Below the pieces are notes generated by a model. It had not been told where the DNA came from, made no database searches, and worked only from the letters and a program-made list of their open reading frames with translations. From Undaria pinnatifida (lineage: Eukaryota > Sar > Phaeophyceae > Laminariales > Alariaceae): DNA of 64,000 nucleotides. The stretch covers positions 4,496,265 to 4,560,264 of the forward strand of contig JABAKD010000004.1 of the NCBI GenBank assembly GCA_012845835.1, given 5' to 3'. Shown here piece by piece: positions 34,901 to 45,912 of the stretch; position 1 is the stretch's first letter, and every line of letters starts with the position of its first letter. Both the position numbers and the translations under genes were made by a program.

Positions 34901-37900
34901 ACTTTTCGCTCTCTTCAGCGTTGCCACGTTTCGATGTCGATACCGCGCCTTTAGACTTCGTGCCGGTGGTACTAATCGCATACTGCTCCTGCCGGTTTGA
35001 CCCGGACCTTGACTGACTGTCCGTGTTCTCGTGTTCGGAATTGTCGTTGTCCGCCGACTTGTAGCTGCCCGCGTCCTCCGCGCCGTTCGGTAATACAGCC
35101 TCTTTCGTGACCTCCGACGTTTCGTTGCTGGGCGCATCGCCTTCGCCGTCGGCCAGGTGGTGTTCTCGAAGAATCTTAGAGGCAGCGGCTATGAATGACA
35201 CGTAGGTTTCCTGCAAATCACACGGTGAGAACGCGCGCGAAATGATTCGCAACGCTTGGTGCATTTACTTGCTGCTGTGGCATCGGTATCGTCTCGACCC
35301 TGCAACGGTCACGAAGACTCAGCAGGTCGCGCACGTTTCGTAAAGGATTTGCGATAGGATACGCAAGCTCGATGTATTCCTCGGCTTGAAAAAACGAGTT
35401 TAAAAGTTTGGCTGGGCTAAATGCTGTTTAACGTACTGCATTGCTGATGAATGCGATTAACACATCCAGAGAAGGCTTACATAAAACGTCCACGGCGCCT
35501 GGACTCATCACAGCTCGCCGCAAACGTTTACACTACCATTGATGCCCATTAGGTCTACATAATCTACGACACACAACTCTAGCCGCCTTTGTCCGCGATT
35601 TAGACCGACGCCTGACAGCTCGTTCGCCGTTTCGAAGTACTATCAAATAACTCTTTCCTCCTCGAGATCTACTGTACAAGGGTTCGTTTGTAAGCAGGTA
35701 TCGTGTTTACAATCTACGTTTTCACAGGTTTTGCGCACATACAGCAGTACGTAAAACAACAAAGAAAAAGCATCATGCTGCGCGCGTGCGGTACAACTCC
35801 TTCCGTTTCACTGCGAACACACACTCAACTCCACCAGCCCGGCTGCTTCGTGTGGCCGACGCCGTAGTAATTTTCACTTGTGCGAGAGTGTGTGCGTGAG
35901 TGCGTGTGTGCATGTTACTGCTTGCTGCGGTCCTTCGGCTATAAACTGTTGCTGTTGCGATGATACCTTCGTTTGAAAACAAAGCAACCGACAAGCAAAA
36001 CAAAACATGTTTCTGCGGAATCATACCTTAGGCTGCCGTTCGCTTAGAAAATGGTTTTCGTTAAAAAAAAAAACGAAATTGCAACTTCAAACCTCATTTC
36101 CTTCAACGACATCGACGAACAGGCTGTCAACGTTATTCAACGGTATCAACGAGCAGCCCGACGCATGTTGACAAAATGTCAAAAGCCGCCACAGGTGAAA
36201 AAATACGTCAGTCAAATCTTGGGAAAATGATAGTGCGTTAGCTGACAAATGAAACGCTCAAACTTTCACGTCATGGGTGATGGTTTGCATGTTCACACGC
36301 ATCACATAGCATAACTAATCGACACCACCTGCACGACCACGCTATGTCATAACTTCAAGACTTGACTGACGTAGTACTTCGCCTGTGACAGCTGTTGACA
36401 TGTTTTGACACGTGTCGAACCGTTCGTTGATATTTAACTGACGTATTACTTTGTACTATGTGACAACTGCTGACATCATGCTGATATGTATATATCTGTT
36501 CGTAGATGCCGTTGAATAAAACCAGGTTTGCAGGGTGACATGATGTTAACATGTGTCGGGCTGTTCGTTCACGCCGTTGAACAAATAAAAGTTCGCAGAT
36601 TTGTGCAAAGAGAAACCTGTTTTCTAAGCGAACGGCAGCCTAAGGACATGCCGCAAAAGCAAGTACTTTTTTGTGTCTACACAGCTCTGTTTATGAATAC
36701 GCTGTACCAAACAAAAACGAAGGCGCATACCGTAGTGGGGAGGAGCGAGAGGTGTTTGCGTGGTGATCCCGGATCTGAGTTACGTCTAGGGAGGGAGAAG
36801 GAGAAAGAAACGCGCGACAATAACACAAGGGATGAGCAAAAAAAAAAAAAAAAGGTGCCACTACAGAATTACATACAGTAGTACAATACATGCATGTGCC
36901 GTAAATCTTGGGATCTCTCCGTTAAGCGTAGCAATGTACGCCGCAGAAACCTTGTAGCCACTCGAATCCGGGAGCAGCAGCATCTACTCGAATATGCCAC
37001 AGTACGTTACGCGCTGTTAGTGCACTTAAAAGCGCCCTCCTACGATGACATTTAGCATGAATTGCAAGAAGGCACTCACCCGGTCGGAGAGGACGAACTC
37101 GATCAGGTCCATGCCTTCGCTCACTTCCAGGGTGGTTGTAATGGATGCCTGCCATCGCAGACAGTTTTGAGCGGCACAAGTTCGACGTCATCAATAGCGT
37201 CGTCGTACGCCAACCGTTATAATGGGGCGCGTAGCAACTTTTCAGCAAGTATAAACACTCGCGATCGACGAGGCATGCGCGTAAACAGCACTAGTAGGCG
37301 AAAAGTCACGTACCACAAAGGGTGCATTCTACCGATAATGTGGGCCATTCAAGAATTACGCACACCTGGCGTCGGTCCAGCCCCCCAGTCAAACTCACAA
37401 ACAAGGATAATCATGTGATGGCCCTACTAAATAGGGCGTGGTCCTGCCTTTCTTGCGTGAGCTGACTCACGACCGACGTTGTGGCGCTTGAGTACATCTC
37501 AGTGGTGGCAGAAACTATCGCAAACACACACCCTGGCATGATTTTCCGCGCCGATTGTCACATAAACGACGAAGGCACGACGAAAACAGTCGCCGTGGAA
37601 ACATGTTGTCGAGACCTATCCATAGACGCATCGCTCGGGGTTTATTTGCATCCTTCCCGTTGCAGAGAAAATAACCTTGGAAATTCGTCTAAGAGGTGGT
37701 GTTGTCTTGCGCGTTAAATGGTACTAGTATTGAGGCTTGGTGTCATTTGTTCGCGCCCTATCGAAGACATAGTAGAATAATGAGGTCCGCATACTTGCAG
37801 GTTTAATTAATGGCTGCGGAGCCCGCCAGCGAGTCAGACCTTTGTGCAGGCCAGGCGTCGAGTACGTGGTCGCATCAGCGACAAGTGTGGTTACTTAGAG

Positions 37901-40900
37901 CACCTCAGGGCACCTCATGATTCGGCCAATTTACCGCGTTGAAAATTAGGACGAAAACGTTGCAGCCTTGCCTTAACCGCTAGAAAGGCCAAAATGTTGA
38001 ACCAACTTCGAAGCAGAAAACACTATACGCAAGCGCCAACACAGACGTTGAATCTCTTGGCTACCCAGATAAGAGGTCTGTGCTGTGAGTATGTTAGTCC
38101 GTCTACAAACCAAACAGGCCCAAAAATATACCTGCACTCATACTGACCTGACAGCGCACGATAATGGGCCAAGCTCATTAGCAAAGACAAATTCAGCAAC
38201 GAACACGTTTGGTTCCCGATCCAGCGAGATCCATACAAACTATGCACTTGCACACAATCTTCTGGTTCAAGTTCAGGGTGTCAGATATTACATCTCAATG
38301 GTTCGCGTTGCACTGCATTTGGTTCAGGTTGCACAGCAATACTTGCTTAACACATCTATCAGATATTCACGAGTATAGTTTGTATTTGGATATGGACCCC
38401 AGCTCTTCGTCCGCCTTCCACGCGATTGCAACGTGCTTCGTCTACCTTTCCTTGGTTGCGATATAATTCAAAGTCGCTAGTTCGTCAAGCACATCGATTT
38501 TCTCTGCCAGCTCCGCTAGCCAACTAGAGACGACAGTCCTGCCATTATTTTACCACGACGACACGCAAAAAAATGCGGCACCGCGAATCACGCTTCCCGT
38601 CCAACCTGCAGAATTTCACCCACAAATGACAAATGACCAACGCGTTCGGATGCATACCGACGACGATCTGCGCTATTCATCGCTGCCATGTGTCTGCTTA
38701 CCTCCGCCGCCTTGTCGGCTGGATATCCAAAGGACCCACACGATACAGCTGGGAAAGCCACGGTTTTCAGCCTATTAGCCTTGCAGAGTAGAAGCGAGTT
38801 CTGGTACATGTAGTAACGTGCAAAAAGACAAAGAAAGGGCTGGCTCTTCGACATCGTGTACGGCATCATGTTGTCAACGACGATTTGATGAGTAACGGAG
38901 GAAACGACGTTTATGTCGACAAACAACAACAACAACCAATCAGGCTTGCGCTATGTGAACAAACGCAGCGCGTATGAATACGAGCAAATACCGTGCGACG
39001 CTGTTTAGATAAGAGCACACTGCAAGTGGGAGGCATCCAACCCAACAGCAGTTCAGTCGACGACTGTATGTTACACCTCCAAGCAGTGTACGAGTGATTG
39101 GCGATGCACACTACAGTAGCTCCACCCTAGCGCTCGCCAACTAAGGAATTGTCATCGCGACAGGTCACCATTGTGCTTACCTTGATGACATCCCGCAACA
39201 GTGGCTCTGATTCCTCGCGGCCTTCGTAAACGGGACCAACCGCATGAATCTGCGGTGAAGATTGGTGCATGATGCGGTTGTCGTCAGTACAGATAAGAGC
39301 ACCTACACTAGCTCATAACATGTGCATTCATCAAAACGGCGGGGAGAAGCACCAACACGATGCGCAGCAACACAACGCACACACTCGTATACTTCGCAAA
39401 AGAGAGATTGCGATACAGATCAAGCTGCACTCGGGAAAATGATGAGCTCCTTAGGCGTAGCTAGACTATTTAATCGTCACATACATCGTCGCATGCTCAT
39501 CGCTCTTCGTCGAAAGCCACGACCTCCAACAGTAGCAACCGGCACTCACGACGTGCTTGGCCTTGAGAAGAAAGCCGTCGGTGATGCGAGCCTCACCCGT
39601 CGGGCACCTGTCACAGCGGTGGCGGGTCACGGTTCAAACGTCGCTGTTACAAACTTGACGTGTAACACGAATGTCAGAGTAAATTTCGTAGATGTACGTA
39701 TCCCCAACATCGCCTCCTTGACAGACAGCCCACACCGAGAGGGCCGCGTTCCGTAAGTCTCTCGCAGAACATGCCACCCAAGGTATCTTTTGTAGGAGCC
39801 TCATCGAGAAAAGCGGTTGCAACGTGGAACATAAACCACTTCAACAGCAATCTACAGCAACTTCACAGAAAATAATACCACCTTCAGAGCCGCACAATAC
39901 CAGGTTACATTGTACCAAATGTCAAAGCCAAACAGAGCATCGGTAAAAAGGCAAGCACGTGCTCTCACCGAACGTCGTTTGCCACCGGCTTGATTTTCTT
40001 GCAGGCTTCCAAAAGCTGCACCACAAGAGCAACGATAACGGAAAATCGGGTGGGGCGGACTAAAAGTGCTTGAACAAATTTATCATGCTGAAACGGTCGC
40101 CTCCGCCCAACTATCTCCAAGCCCTCGACCTCCAACATCGGCCGCTTTGTCGTCGTCTCCGACAAGGTCGACGCCCGGCGTAGCAACACCTCCGGCCCAG
40201 CTACGTTTGAAAGTACAGCGGGGGGCTTGGGGGGTTCTCAACAGTGCCGGTATTTGCCAGCCCAACCTACCGGCGCTATTCAGGGCACCGGCACTATCGG
40301 GAATAGGATTACTTACAGAGTTTCAGGCGTACCAAGCGATTCCACCGGCACTGTACATAGCAGTGGCACTATTCAACCGGAACTATTGGGAGCCCCCCAC
40401 TGTATCACATCGCGTTTTTAATCGTTGCACCCATCAACAGCAAAGGCGAGCGCAATTCCGCCATACACTCACCCGTTACCGAAACATTAAAAATTCTTAA
40501 AATTGTCCTGACCATCAGTTAGTGGGAGAGTTGGGCAGTGCCACTGGCCGACACAAGTTGAGACCTTCTCAAGCTTTCCGAGTCTTACTGTACGACAAAA
40601 CACAACCATAAGGCTTGGTAACATCTTCCTTATATTTAGTGGATGTATTCTGGAATTCCTTTATATGTGGATGATATGACTGGAACAAGCGTTACACATT
40701 GTCATATGGCAAATGAAATAAAATACTATCAATAATAACGCATACGACATACCAGTGGCCCTGCTGCTTTGTGGACGGCGTCGTCCACGCCTGGTCCTCC
40801 CAACATCTGCAGCCGAGGGCAACCGAAACGAAGCAGGCCCGCCACGTGTTATCAGGGATAAGGTCAAACCAAGGTTCCGGTGTGGATGCTTCGCCCCAAC

Positions 40901-41557
40901 ACTACAGAGTACGAGCACAGCAACGACACGAGATTTTAGTACTCTAGTTCAGTACCCACAGAGACGGCTTTGAATGCGACGGTCAGCACATCCCTGGTAA
41001 TACAAATCCCTGTTTTAAGACATAAATTACAAAGCAGAAGCGGCAGAGTAAGAGACGCAGCACCAACTTCGGAACGGGAGTCAGGCTAGATCTACAAATA
41101 GCACGCACCGATTCGCTGGCGGCATTGACAATGGCATCGCCTTCCCACTGCGTCAGGTCGCCTGCAGCGCGGGAGATAAAACGGCGGTCGCGACATTGGA
41201 GGGCGCGGGCGTCATGTGAAGAAGGCGCGATGTATATCCTGATTGATTACCATGCATAATACATACAGTCTGCAGTGGTGTGAAACGAGTACCGTACCGT
41301 GGTAAGCGCCACAGAAGCTCTCGTGATGCTTTGTGATCTAAAAAATCGCAGAGGTGCGCTAACCCTAACCCTAACCTAACCCTAGAGCTGGAGCTCCACT
41401 TGCAGCTACAGCTGCAGCAGTACAGCTTTTAACAGGTATAGTTATATACGTGTATACACAAGCTTGACCCCCGTACCTTGTGATATTGCCAGGACATTGG
41501 ACCCCTTCAGGTTGAACAGCCTGCGCGGGGGGGCTTCACCCCACTTCTGGATGCCAT
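21851..41557 (-). CDS. Tri-macrodomain protein, at least 25 exons, 5' end missing
   Basis: Three homologous eight-exon blocks plus two linker exons and a terminal exon join in a single frame to 985 residues, with a TAG stop at 21851-21853. Residues are counted from the first visible exon. Macrodomain 1 covers about residues 1-195, an acidic linker 196-390, macrodomain 2 391-590, a second linker 591-727, macrodomain 3 728-930, and a short charged tail follows. Macrodomains bind or hydrolyse ADP-ribose on proteins or O-acetyl-ADP-ribose. No PARP catalytic domain is visible. Each linker exon ends in phase 1, and each following block starts by completing that codon. The first exon of block 3 has an in-frame stop just upstream and no ATG, and the first exon of block 1 has the same. 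These facts favour splicing from an upstream exon. The alternative is three separate genes, each ending just past its linker donor (stops near 29374 and 34515). The start codon lies beyond 41557 and was not found. Confidence 0.72.
22211..23312. repeat. AT-rich tandem duplication, about 546 bp x 2
   Basis: The unit from 22211 is repeated from 22757 with about one difference every few bases. Conserved blocks include ATGATGACGTCAGT / ACGATGACGTCAGT, ACAAATCCGATAAA / TTCAAATCCGATAAA, GTCTATACTAAAATCAA and TTTTTTCGGTGGCGC. It is far more AT-rich than the flanking exons and lies wholly inside the last intron of the macrodomain gene. Each unit carries an exact TGACGTCA palindrome. Confidence 0.8.
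23842..23940. repeat. Block-junction repeat, copy 1 of 3
   Basis: CATCGGTATCTTCTTGAGTTTGCAACTG-type sequence recurs at 30069-30180 and 35281-35385, each time just upstream (in transcription) of a linker or terminal exon of the macrodomain gene. It marks intronic homology that came with the block duplication. Frames are not conserved between copies. Confidence 0.6.
29095..29222 (+). pseudogene. MscS exon 9 fragment, in intron of macrodomain gene
   Basis: The plus strand reads LPNGVFPDTMETDIETN, matching VPNGMFADTMVTNMD of MscS exon 9 (19590-19640), with nucleotide similarity in the same place. It lies antisense to the macrodomain gene, between linker 2 and block 3. Flanking MscS exons and splice context are missing, so it cannot make a channel. 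Confidence 0.6.
29394..34176 (-). CDS. Macrodomain block 2 and linker exon
   Basis: Exons: 34176-34078, 32813-32761, 32489-32436, 32017-31971, 31620-31563, 31259-31191, 30805-30707, 30497-30429 and linker 29856-29394. This block is closest to the family consensus: GDLTKWEGDAIVNAANE, LGGAGVDGAIHRAAGP, CPTGEARITKGF, IHTVGPVYEG, SVAFPAISCGVYGYP, then DTYGPFMAAAAKNL at the start of the linker exon. Both Asn residues of VNAAN and the Asp of VDG are present, so it is the best candidate for an active ADP-ribosyl or O-acetyl-ADP-ribose hydrolase. Internal exon lengths (53, 54, 47, 58, 69, 99, 69) equal those of the other blocks. The linker (154 residues) is acidic, with a VTDDPMSQEQ motif shared with linker 1. 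Confidence 0.8.
29926..30070 (-). repeat. Diverged SINE body, minus orientation
   Basis: GACAAGCCGTGGTCACTGGTGTC and the following CGCGCGGAGGGTTCAGTATTCCC correspond in reverse to the body of the 10419 SINE. The tRNA head is absent. It lies in the intron between block 2 and its linker exon. Confidence 0.6.
34325..34405 (+). pseudogene. MscS exon 9 fragment, second copy
   Basis: LLPNGVLAGAMVTNT on the plus strand matches MscS LPNG..ADTMVTN at the position equivalent to 29150, between linker 1 and block 2. The upstream DNA shares TTTGCCGCATTGCGGCTCA with 29105, confirming that both copies descend from one duplicated segment. Confidence 0.55.
34568..41557 (-). CDS. Macrodomain block 1 and linker exon
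   Basis: Exons: 41557-41477, 41161-41109, 40806-40753, 40015-39969, 39607-39550, 39249-39181, 38800-38702, 37148-37080 and linker 35210-34568. The motifs in order are FNLKGSNVLAISQ, GDLTQWEGDAIVNAAS, MLGGPGVDDAVHKAAGP, LLEACKKIK, CPTGEARITDGF, IHAVGPVYEG, NSLLLCK and VAFPAVSCGSFGYP. The final helix, ETYVSFIAAASKIL, opens the linker exon. The second conserved Asn of the usual VNAAN is Ser here, and the glycine loop has VDD instead of VDG, so hydrolase activity is doubtful though binding may remain. The linker (214 residues) is rich in Glu, Asp, Ser and Gly and likely disordered. Exon 1 needs an upstream exon that I could not find. Confidence 0.78.
36026..36645. mobile_element. TIR element, 620 bp, perfect 26-bp ends
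   Basis: The first 26 bases (CCTTAGGCTGCCGTTCGC, then TTAGAAAA) are matched exactly by the reverse complement of the last 26. The interior repeats TTGACA / TGTCAA motifs and GTTCGT / ACGAAC motifs several times. There is no transposase frame. It sits in the intron between block 1 and its linker exon. The perfect ends suggest recent activity. The target duplication is unclear (CATA left, ACAT right). Confidence 0.75.
36720..36855 (+). repeat. SINE-tail-like repeat
   Basis: GGCGCATACCGTAGTGGGGAGG, GATCTGAGTTACGTCT and AGGGAGGGAGAAGGAGAAAG follow the same order as the tail at 20240-20370. It ends in a run of 15 A. No tRNA head remains. Confidence 0.55.
40615..40740. repeat. Small dispersed repeat, copy 1
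   Basis: ACATCTTCCTTATATTTAGT, CTGGAATTC, TATGTGGATGATATGACTGG and TACACATTGTCATATGG recur, diverged, at 61575-61680 and 61800-61935. There is no coding signal. Confidence 0.5.
41361..41386. repeat. Short interstitial telomere-like array
   Basis: CTAACCCTAACCCTAACCTAACCCTAG lies in the intron between the first two exons of macrodomain block 1. It is too short to be a telomere end. Confidence 0.7.
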
Positions 41558-42259
41558 CTGCGAAGAAACAGGGAGACGGTTACATTCGTGTTATATTAGA
41601 AATTGGAAGGCACTTCTTTTGTATACAGTGCAGGACACCAAACAAGAAAAAAATTCAAGAAAGTCAACCTAATATTAACTGGATAGTAAGAAACCCAGGA
41701 GGCGTTATACTGAACTTCGTGTAGAGCGCACTCTCTTCCAAATAAGAAAACCAGCCTGGGTCAGTATTTGTGTTTCTTACCATATTATAGGTGTCTGCAC
41801 TCTGCTGCTGTACAAGACGTATGCCACTCGTGGCCAACGAGTACTCGTTAAATCTGAGAAAAAAATGGTACAGCGAGGATAATGGGTTATTCTTCACAAG
41901 TACCCGGGTACTTATCTGACAGTCAAATAGCAAAACACGGGCACCCGGGACCTAATTCGACCTTGTTTGTTCCATTAAGTTCGTAACGCAACGGGTCACA
42001 TTCGACCCGACGATCGTTTTCCATACTCCATGAACAGACTACGAGGTACAGCCTACTTCATTTCAGTGTCTTCGTATGGTCAAAGCAGGCGGATCAGTCA
42101 CGATATACTTCGAAGTATAATGCCAGGTACACATAGGACTGAATGCGCACCGGACGCCACGCTGTGATTTGAGCAAAAACAGGCGGGTATCTTGCTCACT
42201 GAGATTCTGAACGGAGTACTGCCCAGCGGACGTGATTTCACGGGAGCAACAAGTCGCCG

Positions 42260-42740
42260 CCCCATGCGTTTCCAGGGTTTTTCACCAGGTACCCGGGTAC
42301 TCGGTACTCGGGTATTCGGCTAACCGCGTAGGGGATTACTTACATCGTCCTACAGATCTTCTGAAAGGGGTTTCCTGGAGATTTTGTACCAAATAACGTC
42401 CTGGGGGCGTGTGATTTAAAGTTGCCATTCCCGGGTACTCGAGCAATCGCGTAGGGGATTACTAACATCGTCCTACAGAGCTTTTGAAACGGGTTTTCTG
42501 GAGACTTTGTACCGAATAACATCCTGGGGGCGTGTGATTTAAAGTTGCCATTCCCGGGGTTTCCATGGATGAAACAGCGATTACCCGGGTACTCGATATG
42601 AGTGCAAGGGTACTCGGGAGCCCAAAACCCCGACGAGTACCAAGTGATAATCATACACGTGACGAGTATTTACGAGACGAAGCGATACTCATAGCCATGA
42701 CGAGTATTTACGAGACGGGTAATAATCGCGAGTACCTGGG
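42260..42740. repeat. 123-bp tandem duplication amid CCCGGGTACT motifs
   Basis: The unit starting CGCGTAGGGGATTACT at 42325 recurs at 42448 and ends near 42565. Around it, ACCCGGGTACTCG-like motifs and GACGAGTATTTACGAGACG (twice, 42660 and 42698) are scattered. No gene is visible. Confidence 0.75.
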
Positions 42741-42825
42741 TAATTCGTAGAAGGGGTACACCTCTATGATACGCTGTACCCTGGTATAATACTAAAAAAA
42801 AGAATCAATACACTTCAGCTCTGAG

Positions 42826-43050
42826 ATCGACCAAAAAGGCTTATTGATAAAAAAACTCAGCCTTGCAAGCTGCGTGTGAAACTTCGATCGCGCGTGTTAC
42901 GGGGTGTATACCCTCGTGAAGGATACAGGTCAGTCACTTCCCTGCTAATGCCAGGGTCAACAGGATTAAGACGTTCAACGTTGTTCTGCGCACGGAAACT
43001 GTATAACCTGCATTGAGGGGGACAAAACCAGACATCTGTGGGATTCAGTA
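42826..43050 (+). repeat. 240-bp dispersed family, full copy
   Basis: This has the ordered blocks CAGCTCTGAGATCGA, CTTGCAAGCTGCGTGTGA, CGATCGCGCGTGTTACG, CGTGAAGGATACAGGTC, AGGGTCAACAGGAT, GCGCACGGAAACTGTATAA and GAGGGGGACAAAA. It is one of the best templates for the family. Confidence 0.7.
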
Positions 43051-43369
43051 TGCATGAAACAGTAAGTGTTTCATAGTGTGAGTTAACTTTTGGAGCGGGC
43101 TACCTGGGTCTACCGGGTTCGTACGTAAGTTCCTGTGTATGTACGAGTGCAGGTATAGGAACAGACACAACCGGAAGATGAAGAAACGACTCACAAGTCA
43201 CAACTCACGACGCACATGGAACTTGGAACAATCGAGGGTTACCTAAAATTTGGTTGTAAAAATCAAGCCTCGTGTCTATACCCACAAGTATACCGTAGTG
43301 TGGCTGTCGCTAGGAACTCGTGCGGGCGGATATTTGTGTTGTCACCTTGTGATGTTATAACGAACGCAA

Positions 43370-43600
43370 AAAGTCACGAATCCTGACAAAAAGTCACAAT
43401 TCTTGACATCTTGAACTTCTGACATGCCACGTTTAAAAAGAATAAAATCACTTTTTTTTTCGTCAGGAATCATTACATCAATTCTGATGGGAAATGTCAA
43501 AACGATTCAAAGTCCGGGTTCCTGGCAAATATCAGGATTCGTGAATGTCACGTTTTTTCGTCACGATTCCTGACATTTTTTGTATTGTTAGGAACGGCCC
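43370..43600. repeat. Palindromic GTCACGATTCCTGAC motif cluster
   Basis: GTCACGAATCCTGACA, GTCACAATTCTTGACA and, in inverse, GTCACGATTCCTGACA bound a 220-bp AT-rich stretch with poly-T. The layout recalls the larger motif-bearing TIR elements at 46220 and 49551. Clear ends were not found. Confidence 0.5.
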
Positions 43601-43786
43601 TTAGCCCGCGTTCGAAATCAGCCATTTCAATCAAGTAAAAGAAGCTTCGTCCATCGAAAGGGGCTCCTATTTTCGGCGCTATTTAAATTAGAAACTCGCG
43701 TTCTCTTCGTTCGCTCTTAAGTATACTGATGTAGCGGTATTGCGGCTCAACTGCTTGTTCAATGTTACCAGTACGTATATATCAGC

Positions 43787-44088
43787 CGGTCGCCCCCATG
43801 GCGTATCAGGTTATCCTCGAGCCTGGTATAGGTCAGATTCGTGAGTTGGAATCCCCCCGAGTGCATACTCGTATAAATTCGTGGGGACTTTTTCTTGTGC
43901 ACAAATTGACTTGCGGAAAATGCGAGAGCGTGAGTTAGCAACACTCGATGAAAAATCGACGAGCAGTGGGATTGCTGGACCCTATGCGCGATAATAATTG
44001 AAGGCAAGAGCCGGGAGGAAGAAGGGATGACACCTGTGACCACGGCTTGTCCAGAAGCTGGAAAGTAGAAGTGTCGGAAAAAATATCT
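43787..44088 (+). repeat. tRNA-derived SINE, full copy
   Basis: This is a close match to 10419-10732. The head has GGTTATCCTCGAGCCTGGTA and a B-box-like GAGTTGGAATCC, then GGGGACTTTTTCTTGTGCAC and CACGGCTTGTCCAGAAGCTG. It ends in an A-rich stretch directly against the GC-hairpin repeat at 44091. Confidence 0.85.
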
Positions 44089-44090
44089 AT

Positions 44091-44440
44091 ACAAGGGCTC
44101 CGCTCCGCGGGCGGCTGACGCCGCCCGGTACGCTCGCGCAAGGAAGATTTCAACTAATACATGTCAAGGGGGCAGAAAAAAGAGGCCAATGATTTAGTGC
44201 AACTAACGATTTGATAATGGCAAGAGCTACTTGTGCGAGCTGATTGCTCTGTCTGCGCTGTGCTGTATGTTGGCGATGTCACTTTCTGATCGGCAGTAGT
44301 ACGGGTGTAATTTTCGAAGAAAAAATCGCGAAGAGGACCGAGGTGGAGAACAAAACCAACGACGAAAAAGCAAAAAGACGAGTACACACACGTACCAACG
44401 GTACCTGGTGGTACTCTGTGTGGTTCTAAAGAAAGCACAG
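44091..44440 (+). repeat. GC-hairpin-headed repeat, copy 2
   Basis: It starts AAGGGCTCCGCTCCGCGGGC with the hairpin GGGCGGCTGACGCCGCCC, then shares its body with copies 3 and 4 (GGGGGCAGAAAAAAGAGGCC, ATTTGATAATGGCAAGAGC). It abuts the SINE on its left and copy 3 on its right. Confidence 0.7.
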
Positions 44441-44998
44441 GGCTCCGCTCCGCAAGGCTGCTGACGCCGCCCGCTACGCTCGCGCAAGAAAGAATGCAAC
44501 CAACTCAAACATGTAAATGAATGGGGCAGGAAGAAGAGGCCCGTGATTTTTTCGTGCGAATAGGGAATTGACAATAATGCCAAGAGGTGCTTGTGCAGAG
44601 CTAATTGCCCTGCGCTGTGCTGTGCTTGTTGATGTCACGTTCTGAACGGCAGAACGTGCGATATTTGCGGGGGGGGGGGGCAGGGGGACCGAGAGAGGAC
44701 AATCAACTGAAGGAAGCAAAAGACGAGTGCACAAAACACGTACATAAACCTGGTACCTGTATCATACCTGGTACTACAACTACTACTAGTAAGTGCTGCC
44801 GAACGTTCAAAAGAACGCACAGCGCCGCACGACACAGCACCGCAAAACGAAGGGCAAGGCCCGGCACCGCACTGCGCTGCGCTGCGCTGCTGAGATACAT
44901 ATAGCCGTGCTGAACTGAGCTGGGGGTGCATTGTGACCCAATAACAACGTCATATGTACAAACCCGGTGTAGTATTAATAGTACCGGTACGTGTACTT
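44441..44998 (+). repeat. GC-hairpin-headed repeat, copy 3, long form
   Basis: GGGCTCCGCTCCGC starts the unit. It then matches 47179-47745 over more than 500 bp, including the GCACGACACAGCACCGCA block, GAGCTGGG and TGCATTGTGA. The last 150 bp, rich in GCTGC, give many spurious open frames. Confidence 0.7.
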
Positions 44999-44999
44999 C

Positions 45000-45660
45000 G
45001 AATATTATTGGCATGTGCGAACTAGTAAAAACGTACAGCAAAACACGCAGCATGGCAGAGCACGGCAAAGCACAGCGCTTCGCTCTGCTGAGCTAGCGCT
45101 GCGCTGCGGTGCGCTGCTGAGCTGAGCTGCAGGGCATCGCAGGGCACTGCACGGCGCTGCGTTGCTGTGAGCTATAGCGCTGCGATGGGGTGCTGGGCGG
45201 TGCGGAGCTGATGAGCCAAGCCCAGATCTCACCTGATGAAACTTCGTCAAGTACAAAACAAATGGTGGGAATCAAAGAAACGCTAAAGCTGGACCGTTCC
45301 GCAACTAATGCACAAGCGGTAATTAGCGGCAAATGGTAGGAAGTTCAACTTACTAGACAAGAAGGAAGAAAAAATCGCGAAACAGTTAAAATCGTGTTAA
45401 GAGAAAAAAAATAATTGCAGTAAGCAGCTGAAAAGTCAAGAATCACCTGGCAAAAAGAGCAGAAACAAAAGCAATGAAGGTCGAGCAAGAAACCAAAGAA
45501 AAGCTGGACCGTTCCGCAAGTAATGCACGGAGGCGTTGTAGAAGTGGGACCCCCGGAGATGCCAGGGAGGTGCCAACCGAGCACTTTCAGAAAAAAGATG
45601 TTAAGCAAGTATATACGTAGCAGAGTAGAATTTATTACGCGGTATATATAGACTTGACAC
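45000..45660. repeat. GCTGC low-complexity DNA and a 3-copy fragment
   Basis: At 45060-45190, GCTGCG/GAGCTGAGCTGC repeats dominate. The block AAAGCTGGACCGTTCCGCAA occurs at 45285 and 45499 and, as AAAGCTGAACCGTTCCGCAA, at 50379. The latter two copies also share GGAGATGCCAGGGA and ACCAACCGAGC. The shared segment looks like the remnant of a mobile element. Its open frame (EKLDRSASN) is unassigned. Confidence 0.5.
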
Positions 45661-45885
45661 TTTTACAACTGGAAAACCATTTTTGGGGACAACACTACTC
45701 GAAAATAGTACAGGGGAGGTTTTTGGGGCCCTAAATTTACACTGCAGTAGTACAGAAGCCTTATTAACCGACCATACAAGCGTACCCTTCGGGATGTGTC
45801 GTTTGCTCCAAATCCCGGAGGTATCGCAAGCACAAACAGTAGACTGCGCCGCGTTTCTCGCCCGTTTCTGGCCCGTTTTGGGTCC

Positions 45886-45912
45886 GGGTTAGGGTTAGGG
45901 TTAGGGTTAGGG
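45886..45912. repeat. Interstitial (TTAGGG)n array
   Basis: GGGTTAGGG units repeat about four times in a G-rich context. It is too short for a chromosome end. Confidence 0.8.

Noticed and set aside
44474-45332. Cys/Ala-rich frames near 45 kb
   Set aside because: They come from GCTGC-rich low-complexity DNA inside the GC-hairpin repeat family.
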